From positions 1 to 64,000 of the forward strand of contig NZ_CP103965.1 in NCBI RefSeq assembly GCF_024970185.1: DNA of 64,000 nt, written 5' to 3'. This document shows positions 1 to 9,050 of this stretch, piece by piece; positions within the stretch are counted from its first letter, which is position 1, and each line of letters opens with the position of its first letter. This DNA comes from Pseudomonas sp. N3-W (GTDB lineage Bacteria; Pseudomonadota; Gammaproteobacteria; Pseudomonadales; Pseudomonadaceae). The position numbers and the translations under genes were made by a program. The notes below the pieces were generated by a model. It had not been told where the DNA came from, ran no database searches, and worked only from the letters and a program-made list of their open reading frames with translations.

Positions 1-56
1 CTCGTCGTGACTTCATCGAGAGCAATGCCTTGGCGGTGTCTAACCTGGATTTCTGA
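1..56 (+). CDS. gyrB: DNA gyrase subunit B, C-terminal end (partial)
   Basis: Only the last 17 codons and the TGA stop are inside the window. They read RRDFIESNALAVSNLDF, which matches the conserved C-terminus of proteobacterial GyrB (RR-FIE-NAL---N-D). GyrB is the ATPase subunit of gyrase, which introduces negative supercoils. In Pseudomonas it closes the dnaA-dnaN-recF-gyrB cluster at oriC, and the following genes (acyltransferase, gmhB, glyS, glyQ, tag) are those that follow gyrB in P. aeruginosa, which supports the call. The rest of the gene lies upstream of the window. Confidence 0.85.
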   Translation, partial: RRDFIESNALAVSNLDF

Positions 57-73
57 TCCAGCATCTGCCAAAC

Positions 74-106
74 AAAAAGGCCAACGCATTTGCGTTGGCC
101 TTTTTT
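74..106. terminator. Bidirectional intrinsic terminator between gyrB and the response regulator
   Basis: A GGCCAACGCA/TGCGTTGGCC stem with a tiny TT loop is flanked by five A on the left and six T on the right. It can therefore end gyrB on the plus strand and the response regulator (stop at 147) on the minus strand. Confidence 0.9.
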
Positions 107-146
107 ATTGGGTGTCAAAAAAGTGCAGGCAGCGATCTTTTGATTC

Positions 147-866
147 TTACTCAGTCGCCGACGCCACACTCTCCAACCGATACCCATACCCATAAATCGT
201 CAGCAACTGCCACCCACGCTCGACCGTCAGCCCAAGCTTGTTACGCAAACGATAGATGTGTGTATCCAGTGGCCGTGAAGACACCATCTCTTCATGGCTC
301 CAGAACCGCGAATAGAGATACTCCCGGGACAGTGGCCGACCGAGATTGGTGAACAGGCAGCGTGCCAGGCGATATTCCCGCTCGGTCATGCCGATGGGCA
401 CGCCGTCGCGGGTCACGGTGAGTTCGGCGTCGTCGAACACAAGGTCATTGAAGTTCAGTACTTCGGTTGCCGCTGAGCGTTGCTGGCTGTGCCGGCGTAA
501 TACGGCTGCAACCCTGGCTTTCAGCTCATTGGGACGAAACGGTTTGCTGACATAGTCATCGGCGCCGGCATTCAGGGCCTGGACGATATCGGCTTCGCCA
601 TCGCGGCTGGTGAGCATGATGGTCGCCGGTGGGGATTCCATGTGTTCTCGGGTCCAGCGCAGCAACGCGAGCCCGCTGATATCAGGCAATTGCCAGTCCA
701 GGATCAGCAGGTCATAAGTTTCCCGGCGCAGTTGGCGCAACAGGTCTTCGCCTCGTTCGAAGCTGTGCAGTGACCAGGCCGGTTCACCCGGTTCGGGCAT
801 CTGCTGCAGGGTCTGTTCCACCCGGCGCAGTTCGGCGGGTTCGTCGTCCAGTATGGCGACACGCAT
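147..866 (-). CDS. OmpR/PhoB-family response regulator
   Basis: A 239-residue regulator. The receiver domain (about 1-120) has the acidic pair D7/D8, phospho-acceptor D57 in LLILDWQLPD, switch residue T86 and K108 in VSKPF. The C-terminal half (about 135-232) is an OmpR-type winged helix ending GYGYRLE. It is divergent from the membrane histidine kinase at 1055-2587, with about 190 bp between them, so the two are probably a cognate pair sharing a promoter region. The signal and target genes cannot be read from the sequence. It lies next to gyrB and is not part of the conserved core order, so it may be a lineage-specific insertion. Confidence 0.9.
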   Translation of the reverse strand: MRVAILDDEPAELRRVEQTLQQMPEPGEPAWSLHSFERGEDLLRQLRRETYDLLILDWQLPDISGLALLRWTREHMESPPATIMLTSRDGEADIVQALNAGADDYVSKPFRPNELKARVAAVLRRHSQQRSAATEVLNFNDLVFDDAELTVTRDGVPIGMTEREYRLARCLFTNLGRPLSREYLYSRFWSHEEMVSSRPLDTHIYRLRNKLGLTVERGWQLLTIYGYGYRLESVASATE

Positions 867-1054
867 GTACGATGATTCCTTGAAGGCTGGTTGGCGGTCA
901 GCGCGGCAGCAGACAATACCGGCTCGGTCGCGGGAGTGAAAGTAAGCCGCCAGCCATTGGTCGACGTCCGCTATGATTCTTCAGGTTGAATCTCCTACTC
1001 AGACCCGTGAGCCATGAACGAAATTCCCTGCCCCCTGCCCTGCCTGACATACCC

Positions 1055-2587
1055 ATGAAAACTCAGCGCCGCCGAGAAAGTCGCGAGCCGACCCAGGTCC
1101 AGCGTTTATTCAGGCAACTGGTGCGCGAATGGTTGTGGATAAGTCTGCTGCTATTGCCGTTGACCGCCCTGCTTTCGTTCGACGCCCAGTCCGGCGAACT
1201 CGAAGGCACCGGCATTTTGGGCGCTTTGCTGTCAGTCAGTCTGGTGGCGAGTGTGCTAGGCCTGATGTTATTACGCCCCCGTCTGGCACTCTGGCTGACG
1301 CTGGGTGGGATGAGCAGTGCGCTGCTTATCAGCGCTTGCCTGGCGGAGGTCCATTGGTGGTGGTCACCCGCAGCCAGCCTGCTGGGCATGTTGTTCGCCT
1401 ACCTGATCTGGAACTGGAGGCGCCTGAGTGTAGTGCTGACCTACTTCGGTTGGGAACTGGCACGCCTGGATAACGAGCCGAAAGTATTCCCCGAGCGCCG
1501 TCGCGCGCAGATGCCCACCAGCGATCCTTTACAGGGGCAAATCATGGCTCTCGAACAAGCCATGAGCCGCACCCGCGACACCCGCCGTTTCATCGCGGAC
1601 GGTCTGGAATACCTGCCAGTGGCCACCCTGATCAGCGATCCGAAAGGCCGGATTTTGCTCGCCAACCGCAATGCTCGTGAAATGTTTGGTGCTGCTCTGG
1701 TTGAAGACGAAGTACTCGACCAACTGGCTCGGCTGGGATATCCCGAACTGGCCAATGGCGACCGCCCGTTGTTATCGACTTTGCCGTTATTGGAATTCAG
1801 AGACATCAAGGCCCGCAGCCTGCGACTCGAACGAGCGGCGTTGCTACCCGTAGATGGGGAAACGCCGATTGGCTGGCTATGGAGCCTGACTGACTTGAGT
1901 GTCGAGCGTGATGCCGAAGAACAGCGTGGGGTGCTCCTGCGTTTCCTGTCCCACGACTTGCGCGCGCCTCATTCGGCGATTCTCGCCCTTCTCGATGTGC
2001 ACCGCCAGCAAGTGGGCGGTGACCCGGTGCTGTTTGATCAGATCGAGTTACAGGTGCGACGGGCACTGGATCTCACCGATGGTTTTGTACAATTGGCCAA
2101 GGCCGAGTCCGAGGCGTATCAGTTTGAACCGAGTCTGTTTGCGATGCTGGTGCTGGATGTTGTCGACCAGGCCCTGAGCATCGCTCAGATGAAGCAAATC
2201 GAACTGATTCACGATGTGGACAATGAGGCTCAGGAACGCTTGATCATGGCGGATCAGGCGTTGTTGACCCGGGCGCTGTTCAATCTGCTGGAAAATGCCA
2301 TCAAGTACAGCGGCGCCGGAACGCGGATCAGTCTGGTTGTCCGCTGCCGGGACAATTGGTTGCAGTGCGATTTGATCGATCAGGGTAAAGGCATCGCCGC
2401 CGATGAACTGCCGGAGCTGTTCAGCCAGTACCGGCGATTCAAATCAGCTCAAGGCATCGATGGCGTGGGCTTGGGTTTGTCGATGGTGAAGGCCGTTGTT
2501 GACCATCATGAGGGACGCATCGAGTGTCAGAGCGAGGTCGGCAAAGGCACGACGTTCTCCCTGCACTTCCCGTTGCTGGATGAATAA
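1055..2587 (+). CDS. Membrane sensor histidine kinase, CHASE2-like layout without the sensor domain
   Basis: About 510 residues from ATG 1055; a TTG at 986 and a GTG at 1007 are in frame but have no better ribosome site. An arginine-rich N-terminus is followed by four probable membrane helices (about 26-43, 53-74, 78-98, 102-121), then a PAS-like region (about 180-285), HisKA with H300 in FLSHDLRAPHSA, and HATPase motifs NLLENAIKYS, DQGKGIAADEL and GVGLGLSMVK. The first helix (REWLW) and the helix-exit segment (WRRLSVVLTYFGWELARLDNEP, shown here only as landmark positions 121-142) resemble CHASE2 sensor kinases, but only about 10 residues lie between helix 1 and helix 2. Divergent partner: the response regulator at 147-866. 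Confidence 0.85.
   Translation: MKTQRRRESREPTQVQRLFRQLVREWLWISLLLLPLTALLSFDAQSGELEGTGILGALLSVSLVASVLGLMLLRPRLALWLTLGGMSSALLISACLAEVHWWWSPAASLLGMLFAYLIWNWRRLSVVLTYFGWELARLDNEPKVFPERRRAQMPTSDPLQGQIMALEQAMSRTRDTRRFIADGLEYLPVATLISDPKGRILLANRNAREMFGAALVEDEVLDQLARLGYPELANGDRPLLSTLPLLEFRDIKARSLRLERAALLPVDGETPIGWLWSLTDLSVERDAEEQRGVLLRFLSHDLRAPHSAILALLDVHRQQVGGDPVLFDQIELQVRRALDLTDGFVQLAKAESEAYQFEPSLFAMLVLDVVDQALSIAQMKQIELIHDVDNEAQERLIMADQALLTRALFNLLENAIKYSGAGTRISLVVRCRDNWLQCDLIDQGKGIAADELPELFSQYRRFKSAQGIDGVGLGLSMVKAVVDHHEGRIECQSEVGKGTTFSLHFPLLDE
1134..1142 (-). other. Consensus DnaA box (TGTGGATAA)
   Basis: Exact 9-mer inside the histidine kinase gene; first of 14 exact copies in the left 25 kb. Confidence 0.6.
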
Positions 2588-2608
2588 TCAGCTTTTGTAA
2601 AAAGGCAT

Positions 2609-2639
2609 AAAAAAACCGGCTATATCAGCCGGTTTTTTT
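2609..2639. terminator. Bidirectional terminator between kinase gene and acyltransferase gene
   Basis: Stem CCGGCT/AGCCGG with loop ATATC is flanked by seven A and seven T. It serves the kinase gene (stop 2587) and, in the other direction, the acyltransferase operon ending at 2767. Confidence 0.9.
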
Positions 2640-2753
2640 GCGTCCCGAAAAACTTATGCACCTTTTACGGCGTTTTATTAGCTTCAGAAATATGTATATA
2701 AATCATAAGCCTACAATTGAAAATCGCCATTTTTCGACAAAACGGTACACAGG

Positions 2754-2762
2754 TTATCCACA
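2754..2762 (+). other. Consensus DnaA box (TTATCCACA)
   Basis: Exact 9-mer in the AT-rich gap just downstream of the acyltransferase stop codon. Confidence 0.65.
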
Positions 2763-2766
2763 GAAA

Positions 2767-3546
2767 TCAGACAGCCACCTGATCAGTCGAAGCCGACGCC
2801 TGCGAGGTGGGCGGCAAGGAACCCATTTCCCTCTGCATCTGTTCATTCCAGGCTTGTACCCGATCATTGAGCGCGGCAATGGCCCGCGGCCCGCTGCCCT
2901 CGGCATACATCGGTTCGCCGATGATCAGCGTGATGACGCCCTGCTGCTTCGCCCAGCCGGTTTTCGGCCAGAACTTGCCGGCATTGTGTGCAATCGGCAG
3001 TACCGGAAGTTCGGCGTTGACGGCCAAGGCGCTGCCACCGCGTGAGAATTTGCCGACGGTGCCGTATGGAACACGAGTCCCCTCCGGGAAGATCAGCACC
3101 CAGACGCCGTCCTTCAGCAACTCATCGCCCTTTTTCGCCACGTGTTTGAGCGCGGCTTTCGGGTTGTCACGGTCGATGGCGATCGGTCGCAGCATCGCCA
3201 TGGCCCAGCCGAAGAACGGCACGAACAGCAGTTCGCGTTTGAGCACTTGGCTCAACGGCTGGAAATAAGCCGAAAGAAAGAATGTCTCCCAGGTGCTCTG
3301 GTGATTGGACTGAATCACGCAGGGCTGGTCAGGCACGTTCTCGGCGCCCTTGATTTCGTAGCTGATGCCCAGAAAGACTTTACTCAGCCACAAGGCGCAA
3401 CGGCACCAGTACACGTTGATAAAGCGATAGCGCGCCTTGAACGGCAGAAAAGGCGCGATGAAAAAACTCAGGCTGCACCACAGCAAGGAGCTGGTGCCCA
3501 GCAGCAGGTAAAAGAGGAAAGTTCTGATGGCCTGCAGTATCGACAT
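2767..3546 (-). CDS. 1-acyl-sn-glycerol-3-phosphate acyltransferase (PlsC family)
   Basis: A 259-residue inner-membrane acyltransferase that should convert lysophosphatidate to phosphatidate. An N-terminal hydrophobic segment (about 6-32) precedes the acyltransferase motif N81-H82-QSTW-E87 (HX4E rather than the usual HX4D) and the phosphate-binding FPEGTR at 153-158. It is the last gene of the minus-strand run glyQ-glyS-gmhB-plsC and sits 82 bp after gmhB. In P. aeruginosa the equivalent gene next to gyrB is called lptA (lysophosphatidic acid acyltransferase). The position and motifs agree with that; substrate choice is not shown by the sequence. Confidence 0.9.
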   Translation of the reverse strand: MSILQAIRTFLFYLLLGTSSLLWCSLSFFIAPFLPFKARYRFINVYWCRCALWLSKVFLGISYEIKGAENVPDQPCVIQSNHQSTWETFFLSAYFQPLSQVLKRELLFVPFFGWAMAMLRPIAIDRDNPKAALKHVAKKGDELLKDGVWVLIFPEGTRVPYGTVGKFSRGGSALAVNAELPVLPIAHNAGKFWPKTGWAKQQGVITLIIGEPMYAEGSGPRAIAALNDRVQAWNEQMQREMGSLPPTSQASASTDQVAV

Positions 3547-3628
3547 GGTGACGTTTACCGTGCGGGCTCTGCCCGTCTATATAAAGCGCACTCCCGATCA
3601 ATCCTTGGTCAGGAATCTCGAAAACGCT

Positions 3629-4168
3629 CTAATTGTGGATAAGTTCTGCGGCAATCGCCGCCAGATCGTCAAAAATCAAGGTGCCCACCGGCAAGGTCTT
3701 GCCCTGGGTTTTTTCGCCTTTACCGGTCTTTACCAAAACTGGTTGAGAATCGACGGCTTTGGCGGCTTCCAGGTCACCAAGACTGTCACCGACGAACCAT
3801 AGATTAGTCAGTGAAACGTTGTAATGCGCGGCGATGTTTTTCAACATCCCGGGTTTTGGCTTGCGGCACTCGCAACCGTCGTCCGGCCCATGCGGGCAGT
3901 AGACGATCAGCCCGACCTCACCGCCCTGCTCCGCCACCAACTCGCGCAAGCGCGCGTGCATGGCGTCCAGGGTGGCGATGTCGTAATAGCCACGAGCGAT
4001 GCCCGACTGGTTGGTGGCCACCGCCACCGTCCAGCCGGCCTTGCTCAACTGCGCAATCGCCTCGATCGAACCGGGCAGCGGAACCCACTCCTCCACCGAC
4101 TTGATGTAAGCGTCGGAGTCGTAATTGATCACCCCGTCCCGATCGAGAATCAGCAGTTTCAACGTCAT
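3629..4168 (-). CDS. gmhB: D-glycero-beta-D-manno-heptose-1,7-bisphosphate 7-phosphatase
   Basis: A 179-residue HAD-superfamily phosphatase of the ADP-heptose pathway for LPS inner core. The nucleophile/acid pair D9 and D11 lies in LDRDGVIN; the Zn-binding CPHG..DDGCECRKPKPG loop typical of GmhB and a late GDSLGD motif are present. Its ATG overlaps the TAA stop of glyS by one base, so translation is probably coupled. The same adjacency to glyS is found in P. aeruginosa. Full length and intact. A consensus DnaA box overlaps its final codons. Confidence 0.93.
   Translation of the reverse strand: MTLKLLILDRDGVINYDSDAYIKSVEEWVPLPGSIEAIAQLSKAGWTVAVATNQSGIARGYYDIATLDAMHARLRELVAEQGGEVGLIVYCPHGPDDGCECRKPKPGMLKNIAAHYNVSLTNLWFVGDSLGDLEAAKAVDSQPVLVKTGKGEKTQGKTLPVGTLIFDDLAAIAAELIHN
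3634..3642 (-). other. Consensus DnaA box (TGTGGATAA)
   Basis: Exact 9-mer over the last codons of gmhB. Confidence 0.6.
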
Positions 4169-6222
4169 TAGCTCAGCACAGAAATGTCAGCGATGTTGAG
4201 GAACAGACCACGCAGACGCGCCAACATGGCATAGCGGTTCTTGCGCACGTTGAGGTCTTCTGCGTTGATCATGACTGCCTCGAAGAAGGCATCAACAGGC
4301 TCGCGCAAGCTGGCAAGGCGGGCCAGTGCTTCGGCGTATTCACGCTGTACCATCAAGGGTTTGACGGCGTTTTCGGCCTTCATGATTGCAGAGTTCAGCG
4401 AAAACTCTTTGGCATCGGCAAAAAGCCCCGGGTCAACATCAGTGAAAATGGTGGGTTCGGCTTTGCTGATCAGGTTCGACACGCGCTTGTTCACCGCCGC
4501 CAAGGCAGCCGCTTCCGGCAACTTGCGGAACGCTTGCACCGCTTGTACACGCTGATCGAAGTCCAGCGCCGAACCCGGCTTCAGAGCACGAACCGACAGG
4601 TAAGTGGCCACATCGACGCCTTCGTCTTCGTAACGGGCACGCAGACGGTCGAAGATGAATTCCAGCACCGATTCGTTCAGGCCGGCAGTCTTGACCTTGG
4701 CACCGAACGCATTCACGGCGAATGCCACGGCGTCGTTCAGGTCGAGGTCGAGCTTCTTGTCGATCAGGATCCGCAACACACCCAGCGCAGCACGGCGCAG
4801 GGCATACGGGTCTTTGCTACCGGTTGGCAGCATGCCGATACCGAAGATGCCCACCAGCGTGTCGAGCTTGTCAGCAATGGCCACGGCCGCACCGGTCAGG
4901 GTGGTCGGCAGTTCAGCGCCGGCACCGCGAGGCATGTATTGCTCGTTCAGGGCCAGGGCAACTTCTTCCGGCTCGCCGTCGTTGAGGGCGTAGTAGTAAC
5001 CGGCGACACCTTGCATCTCCGGGAACTCACCAACCATCTCGGTCGCCAGGTCGCACTTGGACAGCAGGCCGGCACGGGATGCCCATGCGGCGTTGCCACC
5101 AATGCGCTGCGCGATGAACGCGGCCAGTTTGGAAACACGTTCGGCCTTGTCGTAGACACTGCCGAGCTTTTCCTGGAACACCACGTTCTGCAGGCGCAGG
5201 TTGAAGTCTTCGAGTTTCTGCTTCTTGTCTTGCTTGAAGAAGAACTCGGCGTCGGTCAGGCGTGGGCGAACCACTTTCTCGTTACCGGCAATGATCTGCT
5301 GCGGGTCTTTGCTTTCAATGTTGGCCACAGTGATGAAACGTGGCAGCAACTTGCCGTCGGCATCCAGCAGGCAGAAGTACTTCTGGTTGTCCTGCATGGT
5401 GGTGATCAGGGCTTCTTGCGGCACGTCGAGGAAACGTTCCTCGAACGAACACACCAGCGGCACCGGCCATTCAACCAGCGCGGTCACTTCATCGAGCAAG
5501 GCTGGCGGAACGATTGCAGTGCCTTCCTGCAGGGTCGCCAGTTCTTCGGTGCGCTTGCTGATGATTGCGCGACGCTCGTTGGCGTCGGCCAAGACGTAAG
5601 CGGCACGCAGGTCAGTCAGGTAGTTGGCTGGCGAGGTGATACGCACGTTTTCCGGATGATGGAAACGGTGACCACGGGAGTCGCGACCGGCCTTCTGGGC
5701 GAGGATGGTGCAATCGATGACCTGGTCACCGAGCAGCATCACCAGCCACTGGGTCGGACGAACGAACTCTTCCTTGCGAGCACCCCAGCGCATGCGCTTG
5801 GGGATCGGCAGGTCGTTCAGCGAGTCTTCGACGATGGTCGGCAGCAAGCTGGCGGTCGGCTTGCCGGCGATGCTCTGGCTGTAACGCAGCTTCGGACCGC
5901 TCTGATCGATTTCGCTCAGCTCGACGCCGCACTTCTTGGCGAAGCCCAGGGCGGCTTGAGTCGGGTTGCCTTCGGCATCGAACGCGGCCTGACGTGGTGG
6001 GCCGTCGAGGTTGATGCTGCGATCCGGCTGCTGGGTAGCCAGCGCGGTGATCAGCACCGCCAGGCGACGTGGCGCGGCGTAGACAGTTTTGGCTTCGAAG
6101 CTGAGGCCAGCGGCCAGCAGGCCTTTTTCGATACCGGCCAGGAACGCGTCGGCCAGGGTGTTCAGTGCTTTGGGTGGCAGTTCTTCGGTGCCCAGTTCAA
6201 CCAGAAAATCTTGCGCACTCAT
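4168..6222 (-). CDS. glyS: Glycyl-tRNA synthetase beta subunit
   Basis: A 684-residue beta chain of the bacterial alpha2beta2 glycyl-tRNA synthetase, which charges tRNA-Gly in the cytosol. The N-terminus [15 protein letters not shown] is characteristic; an HD-like central region ([17 protein letters not shown]) and a C-terminal anticodon-binding region ending [15 protein letters not shown] are present. The start overlaps the glyQ stop by four bases and the stop overlaps the gmhB start, so glyQ-glyS-gmhB is one translationally coupled operon. A long open frame on the opposite strand (4534-6309) is a codon-bias shadow. Confidence 0.97.
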   Translation of the reverse strand: MSAQDFLVELGTEELPPKALNTLADAFLAGIEKGLLAAGLSFEAKTVYAAPRRLAVLITALATQQPDRSINLDGPPRQAAFDAEGNPTQAALGFAKKCGVELSEIDQSGPKLRYSQSIAGKPTASLLPTIVEDSLNDLPIPKRMRWGARKEEFVRPTQWLVMLLGDQVIDCTILAQKAGRDSRGHRFHHPENVRITSPANYLTDLRAAYVLADANERRAIISKRTEELATLQEGTAIVPPALLDEVTALVEWPVPLVCSFEERFLDVPQEALITTMQDNQKYFCLLDADGKLLPRFITVANIESKDPQQIIAGNEKVVRPRLTDAEFFFKQDKKQKLEDFNLRLQNVVFQEKLGSVYDKAERVSKLAAFIAQRIGGNAAWASRAGLLSKCDLATEMVGEFPEMQGVAGYYYALNDGEPEEVALALNEQYMPRGAGAELPTTLTGAAVAIADKLDTLVGIFGIGMLPTGSKDPYALRRAALGVLRILIDKKLDLDLNDAVAFAVNAFGAKVKTAGLNESVLEFIFDRLRARYEDEGVDVATYLSVRALKPGSALDFDQRVQAVQAFRKLPEAAALAAVNKRVSNLISKAEPTIFTDVDPGLFADAKEFSLNSAIMKAENAVKPLMVQREYAEALARLASLREPVDAFFEAVMINAEDLNVRKNRYAMLARLRGLFLNIADISVLS

Positions 6223-7172
6223 TGTGCAGCCTCCAGTTTGGCCAGTACTTCATCACGCAGGTCCGGGGTCGCCATCGGGAAGCCCAGCTTGGCGCGCGCC
6301 AGCAGATAGGCTTGCGCAACGGAACGCGCCAGGGTGCGTACGCGCAGGATGTATTGCTGACGCGCAGTCACGGAGATCGCCCGGCGCGCATCCAGCAAGT
6401 TGAACGTGTGGGACGCCTTCAACACCATTTCGTAGCTCGGCAACGGCAGCGGCTGGTCGAGTTCGATCAGGCGCTTGGCTTCGCTTTCATAGAAATCGAA
6501 CAGCTCGAACAGCTTCTCGACGTTGGCGTGCTCGAAGTTGTAAGTGGATTGCTCCACTTCGTTCTGGTGGAACACGTCGCCGTAGGTGACTTTGCCCATC
6601 GGACCGTCAGCCCAGACCAGGTCGTAGACCGAGTCCACGCCTTGCAGGTACATGGCCAGACGCTCAAGACCGTAAGTGATCTCGCCGGTCACCGGGTAGC
6701 ACTCGATGCCGCCCGCTTGCTGGAAGTAGGTGAACTGCGTCACTTCCATGCCGTTGAGCCAGACTTCCCAGCCCAGGCCCCAGGCGCCGAGCGTTGGCGA
6801 CTCCCAGTTGTCTTCGACGAAGCGGATGTCGTGGACCAGCGGGTCCAGGCCGACGTGCTTCAGCGAGCCCAGGTACAGTTCCTGGAAGTTGTCCGGGTTC
6901 GGCTTCAGGACAACCTGGAACTGGTAGTAATGCTGCAGACGGTTCGGGTTTTCGCCGTAGCGGCCGTCAGTCGGGCGACGACTGGGCTGCACATAAGCGG
7001 CGTTCCAGGTTTCCGGGCCGATGGCGCGCAGAAACGTGGCTGTGTGGAAAGTGCCGGCGCCTACTTCCATATCGTAGGGCTGAAGTACCACGCAACCTTG
7101 CTCGGCCCAGTATTGCTGGAGTGCGAGGATCAAGTCTTGGAAGGTACGCACGGCTGGCGTAGGCTGGCTCAC
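6219..7172 (-). CDS. glyQ: Glycyl-tRNA synthetase alpha subunit
   Basis: A 317-residue catalytic alpha chain. The protein begins [19 protein letters not shown], continues with [21 protein letters not shown] and contains the class II synthetase core up to [22 protein letters not shown]. The frame is open to 7304, but the GTG at 7172 is preferred: AGGTGA lies five bases upstream and the resulting length fits the family. The gene is divergent from tag across an 81-bp gap holding both promoters. Confidence 0.96.
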   Translation of the reverse strand: MSQPTPAVRTFQDLILALQQYWAEQGCVVLQPYDMEVGAGTFHTATFLRAIGPETWNAAYVQPSRRPTDGRYGENPNRLQHYYQFQVVLKPNPDNFQELYLGSLKHVGLDPLVHDIRFVEDNWESPTLGAWGLGWEVWLNGMEVTQFTYFQQAGGIECYPVTGEITYGLERLAMYLQGVDSVYDLVWADGPMGKVTYGDVFHQNEVEQSTYNFEHANVEKLFELFDFYESEAKRLIELDQPLPLPSYEMVLKASHTFNLLDARRAISVTARQQYILRVRTLARSVAQAYLLARAKLGFPMATPDLRDEVLAKLEAAQ

Positions 7173-7253
7173 GAAATTCACCTGTTTCTTGGGCTGCGAT
7201 TTAAAGAGCGGGAGTATACCCGATTCGTTGCTGCGCACGCCCCCTGGAGCCTT

Positions 7254-7811
7254 ATGCCACGCTGCTTTTGGTGTTCCGAAGATCCGCTGTACATGGCTTA
7301 TCACGATCAGGAGTGGGGCACGCCGCTACGCGATGCGCAGGGTTTGTTCGAGTTGCTTTTGCTCGAAGGGTTCCAGGCCGGTCTGTCCTGGATCACCGTA
7401 TTGCGCAAACGCGAGCATTATCGCGAGGTGCTGTTCGGCTTCGACGTGCAACGCGTGGCGCAGATGAGCGACGCGGAAATCGATGAATTGATGCTCGATC
7501 CGGGCATCATCCGCAACCGCCTCAAACTCAAGGCCGCCCGCCGCAATGCCCAGGCCTGGCTGGCGCTGGAGGATCCGGTGGCGTTCCTCTGGTCCTTCGT
7601 TGGCGGCCAGCCGGTGATCAATCACTTCAAGGATCGCAGCCAGGTACCGGCCATCACGCCGACCGCCGTGGAGATGAGCAAAGGCCTGAAAAAAGCCGGT
7701 TTCACGTTCGTCGGCCCGACCATTTGCTACGCGCTGATGCAGGCCTCGGGCATGGTCATGGATCACACCCGCGATTGCGATCGCTACGCGGCCCTGGCAA
7801 ACGGCGGTTAG
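7254..7811 (+). CDS. tag: DNA-3-methyladenine glycosylase I
   Basis: A 185-residue base-excision repair enzyme removing 3-methyladenine. [22 protein letters not shown] holds the Zn-ligand C4 and H17, and the C-terminal HTRDC supplies the remaining His and Cys ligands (positions quoted from reading; the motif spans residues about 171-175). The helix-hairpin-helix core ([20 protein letters not shown]) is intact. The ATG at 7254 follows CTGGAGCC. The long upstream extension of this frame back to 6165 is antisense to glyQ and is not coding. Same position as P. aeruginosa PA0010. Confidence 0.94.
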   Translation: MPRCFWCSEDPLYMAYHDQEWGTPLRDAQGLFELLLLEGFQAGLSWITVLRKREHYREVLFGFDVQRVAQMSDAEIDELMLDPGIIRNRLKLKAARRNAQAWLALEDPVAFLWSFVGGQPVINHFKDRSQVPAITPTAVEMSKGLKKAGFTFVGPTICYALMQASGMVMDHTRDCDRYAALANGG

Positions 7812-7850
7812 AATGGCCGCCTCGCGCACAGCACAAGATCAGGAGTGACC

Positions 7851-7859
7851 TGTGGATAA
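7851..7859 (-). other. Consensus DnaA box overlapping a start codon
   Basis: Exact TGTGGATAA that includes the GTG start (7852) and second codon of the LpxL-type acyltransferase. Confidence 0.65.
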
Positions 7860-8739
7860 GTTTAAAGGCGCCTTGCTGGTAGGCGCTCTGCGGCTGTTTG
7901 CCCTGCTGCCATGGCGGGCAGTGCAGGCCGTCGGTTCGGCGATTGGCTGGATCATGTGGAAAACCCCCAACCGTTCCCGCGACGTGGTGCGGATCAACCT
8001 CGCCAAGTGCTTCCCGGACATGGACCCGGCCGAGCGCGAGCGGCTTGCAGGCCAGAGCCTGAAAGACATCGGCAAGTCCCTGACCGAAAGCGCCTGCGCG
8101 TGGATCTGGCCGGCTCAGCGCTCCATCGACCTGGTGCGCGAAGTCGAAGGCCTCGACGTGTTGAAGGATGCGTTGGCGTCCGGCAAAGGCGTGGTCGGTA
8201 TCACCAGTCACCTGGGCAACTGGGAAGTGCTGAACCACTTCTATTGCAGCCAGTGCAAGCCGATCATTTTCTATCGTCCGCCGAAGTTGAAGGCCGTCGA
8301 CGATTTGCTGCGCAAACAACGCGTGCAATTGGGCAACCGCGTGGCGGCTTCCACCAAGGAAGGCATCCTCAGTGTCATCAAGGAAGTGCGCAAAGGTGGT
8401 GCAGTGGGCATTCCCGCTGACCCGGAACCGGCCGAATCCGCCGGGATCTTCGTGCCGTTCTTCGCCACTCAGGCGCTGACCAGCAAATTCGTGCCGAACA
8501 TGCTGGTGGGCGGTAAAGCGGTCGGCGTGTTCCTGCACGCCCTGCGTCTGCCGGACGGTTCGGGCTACAAAGTGATCCTCGAAGCCGCGCCAGACGCCAT
8601 GTACAGCACTGATACCGAGACGTCGTGCGCGGCCATGAGCAAAGTCGTCGAGCGCTATGTCGGGGCATATCCGAGCCAATACATGTGGAGCATGAAGCGC
8701 TTCAAGAAGCGGCCTCCGGGCGAAGAGCGCTGGTATTGA
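7852..8739 (+). CDS. LpxL/HtrB-family lipid A (lyso-lipid) acyltransferase
   Basis: A 295-residue inner-membrane acyltransferase of the LpxL/HtrB/WaaM family, which adds secondary acyl chains to lipid A. An N-terminal membrane segment (about 7-35) is followed by the catalytic HX4E in SHLGNWE (about residues 123-129) and the FYRPPKLKAVDDLLRK region. The start is GTG at 7852 with AGGAG eight bases upstream. P. aeruginosa has a paralogous lauroyl acyltransferase at this position (PA0011). Acyl chain and position specificity cannot be decided here. A consensus DnaA box covers the start codon. Confidence 0.92.
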   Translation: MDKFKGALLVGALRLFALLPWRAVQAVGSAIGWIMWKTPNRSRDVVRINLAKCFPDMDPAERERLAGQSLKDIGKSLTESACAWIWPAQRSIDLVREVEGLDVLKDALASGKGVVGITSHLGNWEVLNHFYCSQCKPIIFYRPPKLKAVDDLLRKQRVQLGNRVAASTKEGILSVIKEVRKGGAVGIPADPEPAESAGIFVPFFATQALTSKFVPNMLVGGKAVGVFLHALRLPDGSGYKVILEAAPDAMYSTDTETSCAAMSKVVERYVGAYPSQYMWSMKRFKKRPPGEERWY

Positions 8740-8755
8740 GTCGATTGGCATGATC

Positions 8756-8786
8756 TGTGGATAATCCTGGGCTCAGGTTATCCACA
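8756..8786. other. Inverted pair of DnaA boxes forming a hairpin
   Basis: TGTGGATAA at 8756-8764 and TTATCCACA at 8778-8786 are exact inverted copies. Between them CCTG-GGCT-CAGG extends the stem, giving 9+4 pairs with one bulged T and a 4-nt loop. It lies between the acyltransferase stop and the PilZ gene and has no T-tract. Confidence 0.75.
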
Positions 8787-8810
8787 ACCGTTCATTAAAG
8801 GGCGCAGAAG

Positions 8811-9050
8811 ATGTCCGAACACCGCAAATCATTTCGCATCAAGATCAGCCACGAAAGCTTCGGCGAATGCCTCGGCCAGACCCGCAATCTCTCGACCACA
8901 GGCGTCTACGTCCAGCATCCAGGCTTATCGGCGTTGCCCAAGGGCGCGGTGGTCTATGGCCAGGTGCAGGGCTTGCCCACCGGAGCGCCGCGGGTGCGCA
9001 TGGAAGTGGTGCTGGTGGATGCCGAAGGGGTTGGGCTGCGATATCTCTGA
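8811..9050 (+). CDS. PilZ-domain c-di-GMP-binding protein
   Basis: A 79-residue single-domain PilZ protein. It keeps both c-di-GMP motifs: RxxxR as RKSFR (5-9, counting near the N-terminus) and (D/N)xSxxG as NLSTTG (about 26-31), so it should bind the second messenger. No output domain is present, so it probably acts through a partner. It follows the DnaA-box hairpin and meets the TPR gene tail-to-tail with no gap (stops at 9050 and 9051). P. aeruginosa has a PilZ gene at the same place (PA0012). Confidence 0.9.
   Translation: MSEHRKSFRIKISHESFGECLGQTRNLSTTGVYVQHPGLSALPKGAVVYGQVQGLPTGAPRVRMEVVLVDAEGVGLRYL

Noticed and set aside
4534..6309. 591-codon open frame on the plus strand
   Set aside because: Fully antisense to glyS; high-GC codon bias creates long antisense frames. 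No domain or ribosome site.
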